A stretch of 42,430 nucleotides of DNA, from contig CAADGT010000178.1 of the NCBI GenBank assembly GCA_900696595.1, forward strand, positions 1 through 42,430, read 5' to 3'. The notes beneath the pieces were generated by a model. It ran no database searches. It saw only the letters and a program-made list of their open reading frames with translations, and had not been told where the DNA came from. A program made the position numbers and the translations under genes. This document shows positions 39,988 through 42,430 of this stretch, piece after piece (the stretch's first letter is position 1; each line of letters begins with the position of its first letter). The stretch is from an uncultured Chloroflexota bacterium (GTDB lineage Bacteria > Chloroflexota > Anaerolineae > Anaerolineales > Villigracilaceae).

Positions 39988-41397
39988 TTATTTTCTTCGC
40001 TTTGCAACCAAGACGATTCCGAAAAAGGCGGGCAGGAGGAAGGCGCTTCCGCATAAGGGGTTGGAGGTTTCCGGCGCGGGGGTTTCCTTCGGCGCTTCGG
40101 TGGGGTGGGGCGTGGACGGCGTGGAGGTCACGGTGGGGATAAAGGTCAGGGTGGGTTGAGCAGGATACGGCGTGGGAGGAACCGGAGTGGCCGTCAGCCC
40201 GAGCAAAGTAAAACTCCCATCGTCGTTTGCCGCAACCGCTTCGGGGATTGCCCTCGAAATTTCCTCCAGCAGTTCTTTGGCGCGTTCGTTGTCCGGGTCA
40301 AGTTCGAGCGCGGTTTGAAGTTCGGAGAGAAGCGTCGGCAGAAGGTTTTCTGTGTCCGCGCCGCCGCCCCAGTAGATTTGATAAGCATACTTTGCCCACA
40401 GCAGATCGGCGTAACCGGTGTGCCAGAGCGAGTCATCCGGCAGGAGCGCGAGACATTTTTCATAGGCTTCCCTGCTCAATGCGAACAACTCCCGCCCGCC
40501 GGGATCGTCGCGCAAAAAGCCCTTCGGTAATTTGGCGGCTTCCTTGTATGCCTTCGCCAGTCTGCCCCACGCTTCGCCGTCGCTCGGGTCTCGGGCGACA
40601 TTTTCTTTTTCCTTCAAAACTTTTTGCCAGAGCGCGGGATCGAGGACGGCGACTTGGATGTTGTCGGAATAGGTCGGCTCGAGATCGGTGAACGTCCAGC
40701 GGATTTCATTCCCGCTTCGGACTCCGCCCGGGGTGGATTCGCCGTACCCGGACTGTCCCGTCAGGTCGAGATTTTGCTCGTTGACTTCGTACGGCAGGCG
40801 GACGATGATCTCGGCGCTCCCAATCGTGCCGTTCCAACCCGCGCCGGTTTCGAGAATGTATTTGAACGCCTCGAAGGGATAATAACCATATCCGTTTACC
40901 GTGTAGGAGACTTCGAGTAGCACGTCTTGATTCGGCGGGAAGGCTGCGTCGAAAACTGCCCAGGGAATTTCATCGCGCTCCGGGTAGGAATATTCGCTGG
41001 ACGAAAAGGGCTGAATCTCGCGCCGCGTGGATACATTTTTGCCGTTGACCTTGACATTGATCGAATCAATCTCCGGGAAGTTGCCGTAGCCGTCGGAGTT
41101 GCCATTGAAGAACGAGAGCGGGAAACGCGCCGCCATTTTTTCTTCCGTCGCGCCGAGGTTGCGCATGGTGAAGGAGGCTTCCGTCTTTGCAATGGCGTTC
41201 CCGTCATTGGCAGGGTCGGCGGAGATGGTCAGGATGACCGTCTCGGAGACCATCCGCACCTCGGTGACGGATTCGCCCGGCAGGAGAGTCGTCCCCGGAG
41301 GGGCTTCGGGCGGGGCGGCATCGGCGCGGGCGGTTTGACGCGGGAAGATGAAAGCAACTATCAATAGAACGGCGAACAGGGCGAGAGTCTTTTTCAT
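39988..41397 (-). CDS. secreted protein with C-terminal Cys-Gly membrane anchor
   Basis: 469 residues. Signal peptide (about 1-26) and a beta-rich N-terminal domain (about 40-260) are followed by helix pairs resembling TPR (GEAWGRLAKAYKEAAKL, LSELQTALELDPDNERAKELLEEI), a Thr/Pro-rich linker and a C-terminus NPLCGSAFLLPAFFGIVLV plus basic tail. That layout (short Cys-Gly motif, hydrophobic helix, basic end) resembles CTERM sorting signals. GAGGAGACA lies before the ATG, and TTGACC, 17 bp, TATATT form a promoter. Function unknown. Confidence 0.78.
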   Translation of the reverse strand: MKKTLALFAVLLIVAFIFPRQTARADAAPPEAPPGTTLLPGESVTEVRMVSETVILTISADPANDGNAIAKTEASFTMRNLGATEEKMAARFPLSFFNGNSDGYGNFPEIDSINVKVNGKNVSTRREIQPFSSSEYSYPERDEIPWAVFDAAFPPNQDVLLEVSYTVNGYGYYPFEAFKYILETGAGWNGTIGSAEIIVRLPYEVNEQNLDLTGQSGYGESTPGGVRSGNEIRWTFTDLEPTYSDNIQVAVLDPALWQKVLKEKENVARDPSDGEAWGRLAKAYKEAAKLPKGFLRDDPGGRELFALSREAYEKCLALLPDDSLWHTGYADLLWAKYAYQIYWGGGADTENLLPTLLSELQTALELDPDNERAKELLEEISRAIPEAVAANDDGSFTLLGLTATPVPPTPYPAQPTLTFIPTVTSTPSTPHPTEAPKETPAPETSNPLCGSAFLLPAFFGIVLVAKRRK

Positions 41398-41422
41398 GTC
41401 TGTCTCCTCGATTTGTCATCCA

Positions 41423-41451
41423 AATATACACAGCCGATACGCATCGGTCAA
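41423..41451 (-). promoter_or_regulatory. promoter of the Cys-Gly-anchored protein gene
   Basis: Minus strand TTGACC (41446-41451), 17-bp spacer, TATATT (41423-41428), then a 25-nt leader with GAGGAG. Confidence 0.6.
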
Positions 41452-41478
41452 CTGGACATAAGCGCCAGACAAAGGCGG

Positions 41479-41484
41479 TATAAT
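41479..41484 (+). promoter_or_regulatory. -10 box of the toxin-antitoxin pair
   Basis: TATAAT seven bases before the toxin ATG. TTGGAG within the gap could act as a weak ribosome site if transcription starts earlier. Confidence 0.5.
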
Positions 41485-41491
41485 TTGGAGC

Positions 41492-41808
41492 ATGTCGCTC
41501 GAGAACAACTTGTTTTACAAGTTTGAATGGGATGAAAATAAAGCAAGAATCAATCTTGCCAAACACAAGATCAGTTTCGACGAAGGCAGGACGATATTCG
41601 CCGACCCGTTTCTCATCACGATTGCCGACGATGAACATTCTCATAACGAAGATCGGTTTGTCAGCATGGGAAAGTCAACAAACGAGAGAATCCTGCTGGT
41701 TGTTCACCTTGAAAGATACATAAAAAAACAAACCATGTCCTGATCCGCATTATCAGTTGCCGCAAGGCGACGACCGCCGAAAGAAAAATATATGAAGAAG
41801 GAAAATAA
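41492..41808 (+). CDS. brnT: BrnT-family toxin split by a -1 frame change
   Basis: The zero frame codes 83 residues (stop 41741-41743) with the BrnT opening FEWDENKARINLAKHKISFDEG, then IFADPF and RILLVVHLERY. The missing BrnT end (IRIISCRKATTAERKIYEE) is intact in the -1 frame from 41743 to the stop at 41806-41808. The frames meet at a run of seven A (41722-41728) read as ATA-AAA-AAA-CAA; a -1 slip on A-AAA-AAA joins them exactly. BrnT is a RelE-like ribonuclease toxin. Either a homopolymer contraction has broken the gene (phase variation, mutation or sequencing error) or translation is frameshifted. The full frame overlaps the antitoxin start by 17 nt. Confidence 0.75.
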
Positions 41809-42133
41809 AATCCCCCCGGAAGAATACGACGACGGTATGCTCCCTGAATACGATTTCAAGGGGAAAAAGGGCGTGCGTGGAAAGTATTACCGCGCCATGC
41901 AAAAAGGATACACCGTCCATATCCATAACGAAGATGGAACTGTCACAGTCCAGCGCTTTGGACCTGTGGTCAGGCTCGAACCCGACGTCGCCGCGTACTT
42001 CCCTGATTCCGAAAGCGTCAACAACGCCCTGCGGACTTTGATCGCGCTCGTTCCAGAAAGAAAAATCGGCGAGAAAAAAGCAAAATACAAAGTCACCAAA
42101 CAAAAAGCAAAACGAGCCGCCGTCAAAAAATAG
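41792..42133 (+). CDS. probable antitoxin of the BrnT-type toxin
   Basis: 113 residues. The opening EYDFKGKKGVRGKYY, then the VRLEPDVAAYFPDSESVNNALRTLI segment, are typical of the antitoxin-like proteins that follow BrnT genes; the latter is the predicted ribbon-helix-helix or dimer part (DPDVAKVFPDxxxVNEALR-like). The tail is very Lys-rich. The ATG lies inside the BrnT C-terminal frame, 17 nt before its stop. I assign it as a BrnA-like partner by family resemblance and position. A terminator overlaps its stop. Confidence 0.72.
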   Translation: MKKENKIPPEEYDDGMLPEYDFKGKKGVRGKYYRAMQKGYTVHIHNEDGTVTVQRFGPVVRLEPDVAAYFPDSESVNNALRTLIALVPERKIGEKKAKYKVTKQKAKRAAVKK

Positions 42134-42146
42134 GCGGCTTTTTTCA
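42115..42146 (+). terminator. terminator of the toxin-antitoxin operon
   Basis: AGCCGCC (42115-42121), 11-nt loop, GGCGGCT (42133-42139), then a T-run to 42144. The stem includes the last antitoxin codons and the stop. Confidence 0.85.
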
Positions 42147-42147
42147 A

Positions 42148-42224
42148 CCTGCAACCTGACACCTGAAACCTAAAACCTGAAACCTAAAACCTGAAACCTG
42201 AAACCTGAAACCTGACACTTGAAA
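42148..42224 (+). repeat. 7-bp tandem array upstream of tatD
   Basis: Eleven heptads of consensus CCTGAAA (variants CCTGCAA, CCTGACA, CCTAAAA, CTTGAAA) run without gaps. The last unit supplies the TTG start codon of the next gene. Confidence 0.9.
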
Positions 42225-42430
42225 CTCACCGACACCCACTGCCACCTCGACTATCACAAATTCGACGCCGACCGCACGGACGTGATTCAACGCGCAAAGG
42301 ATGCGGGGTTGATTCGGCTCCTCGTGCCGGGACTCCACCACAGGTCCAGCAAAGAGGCGGTAAAGTTGGCGGAGTCGCATCCTGAAATTTATGCGGCAGT
42401 CGGGTTTCATCCCACCGATCTGGACGAATA
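42219..42430 (+). CDS. TatD-family metal-dependent deoxyribonuclease, 5' part
   Basis: About 70 residues before the window edge. The opening LTDTHCHLDYHKFDADR carries the metal-binding HxH of TatD, followed by VPGL and AAVGFHPTDLDE, another TatD motif. The start is TTG at 42219, since homology must begin there and no ATG or GTG precedes the HxH; this codon lies in the last heptad of the repeat array. The gene is truncated by the window end. Confidence 0.85.
   Translation, partial: MKLTDTHCHLDYHKFDADRTDVIQRAKDAGLIRLLVPGLHHRSSKEAVKLAESHPEIYAAVGFHPTDLDE

Noticed and set aside
42148-42224. Possible CRISPR or iteron array
   Set aside because: The 7-bp units are too short and gapless; no replication gene adjoins them.

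Overview
The window looks like a chromosomal stretch of a Gram-indifferent, mid-to-high GC bacterium, most likely Chloroflexota (class Anaerolineae). This placement is an inference. It rests on the many predicted lipoproteins with Ser/Thr/Pro-rich linkers, a topoisomerase I with an N-terminal four-cysteine zinc ribbon, a PASTA-less Ser/Thr kinase, frequent TATAAT boxes sitting directly on start codons, and degenerate intergenic repeats. No phage or plasmid backbone is visible. One tyrosine recombinase is present without an obvious element around it.

Layout. (i) 1-4461: five same-strand lipoprotein genes alternating between SGNH-hydrolase-like proteins (101-856, 1489-2856, 3394-4461) and small SnoaL/NTF2-like proteins (927-1346, 2967-3386). 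This is an expanded two-gene module in which only one of four SGNH modules keeps a complete catalytic set. (ii) 4660-10575: an FTR1 iron permease with a large extracytoplasmic domain, an EfeO-position lipoprotein, a small b-type-cytochrome-like membrane protein and a membrane-anchored pentaheme cytochrome c. This is a candidate iron uptake and electron transfer cluster. (iii) 10582-14705 (minus): a Ser/Thr kinase translationally coupled to an 812-residue protein of unknown function. (iv) 14774-14923: three perfect 50-bp tandem repeats, each holding two 18-bp palindromes, in the divergent promoter region shared with a class-IV aminotransferase. (v) 15843-17800 (minus): tyrosine recombinase and a lipoprotein overlapping by 4 nt. 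(vi) 18329-31328: housekeeping genes rimO, topA, manC-type guanylyltransferase, dprA, ricT and folD, with a PIG-L deacetylase, an M20 amidohydrolase and a FecR-domain lipoprotein pair. (vii) 31532-34979 (minus): TPR protein, jelly-roll lipoprotein and an MtaB-type methylthiotransferase. (viii) 35029-39718: a membrane GAF protein with a histidine-kinase-like core that lacks the phosphoacceptor histidine, followed by a LysM protein and an LCP-family protein. (ix) 39809-42430: tRNA-Val(CAC), a secreted TPR protein with a Cys-Gly C-terminal anchor, a BrnT-type toxin gene split by a -1 frame change at an A7 run, its overlapping antitoxin, and the 5' end of a TatD gene.

The strongest points for follow-up are the histidine-less kinase (Q550), the BrnT frameshift at a slippery A-AAA-AAA, the 3 x 50-bp double-palindrome repeat, the degenerate SGNH array with its invariant C-x7-C loop, the recurrent near-leaderless promoter layout (nine genes), and the 7-bp-period repeat arrays that abut start codons.
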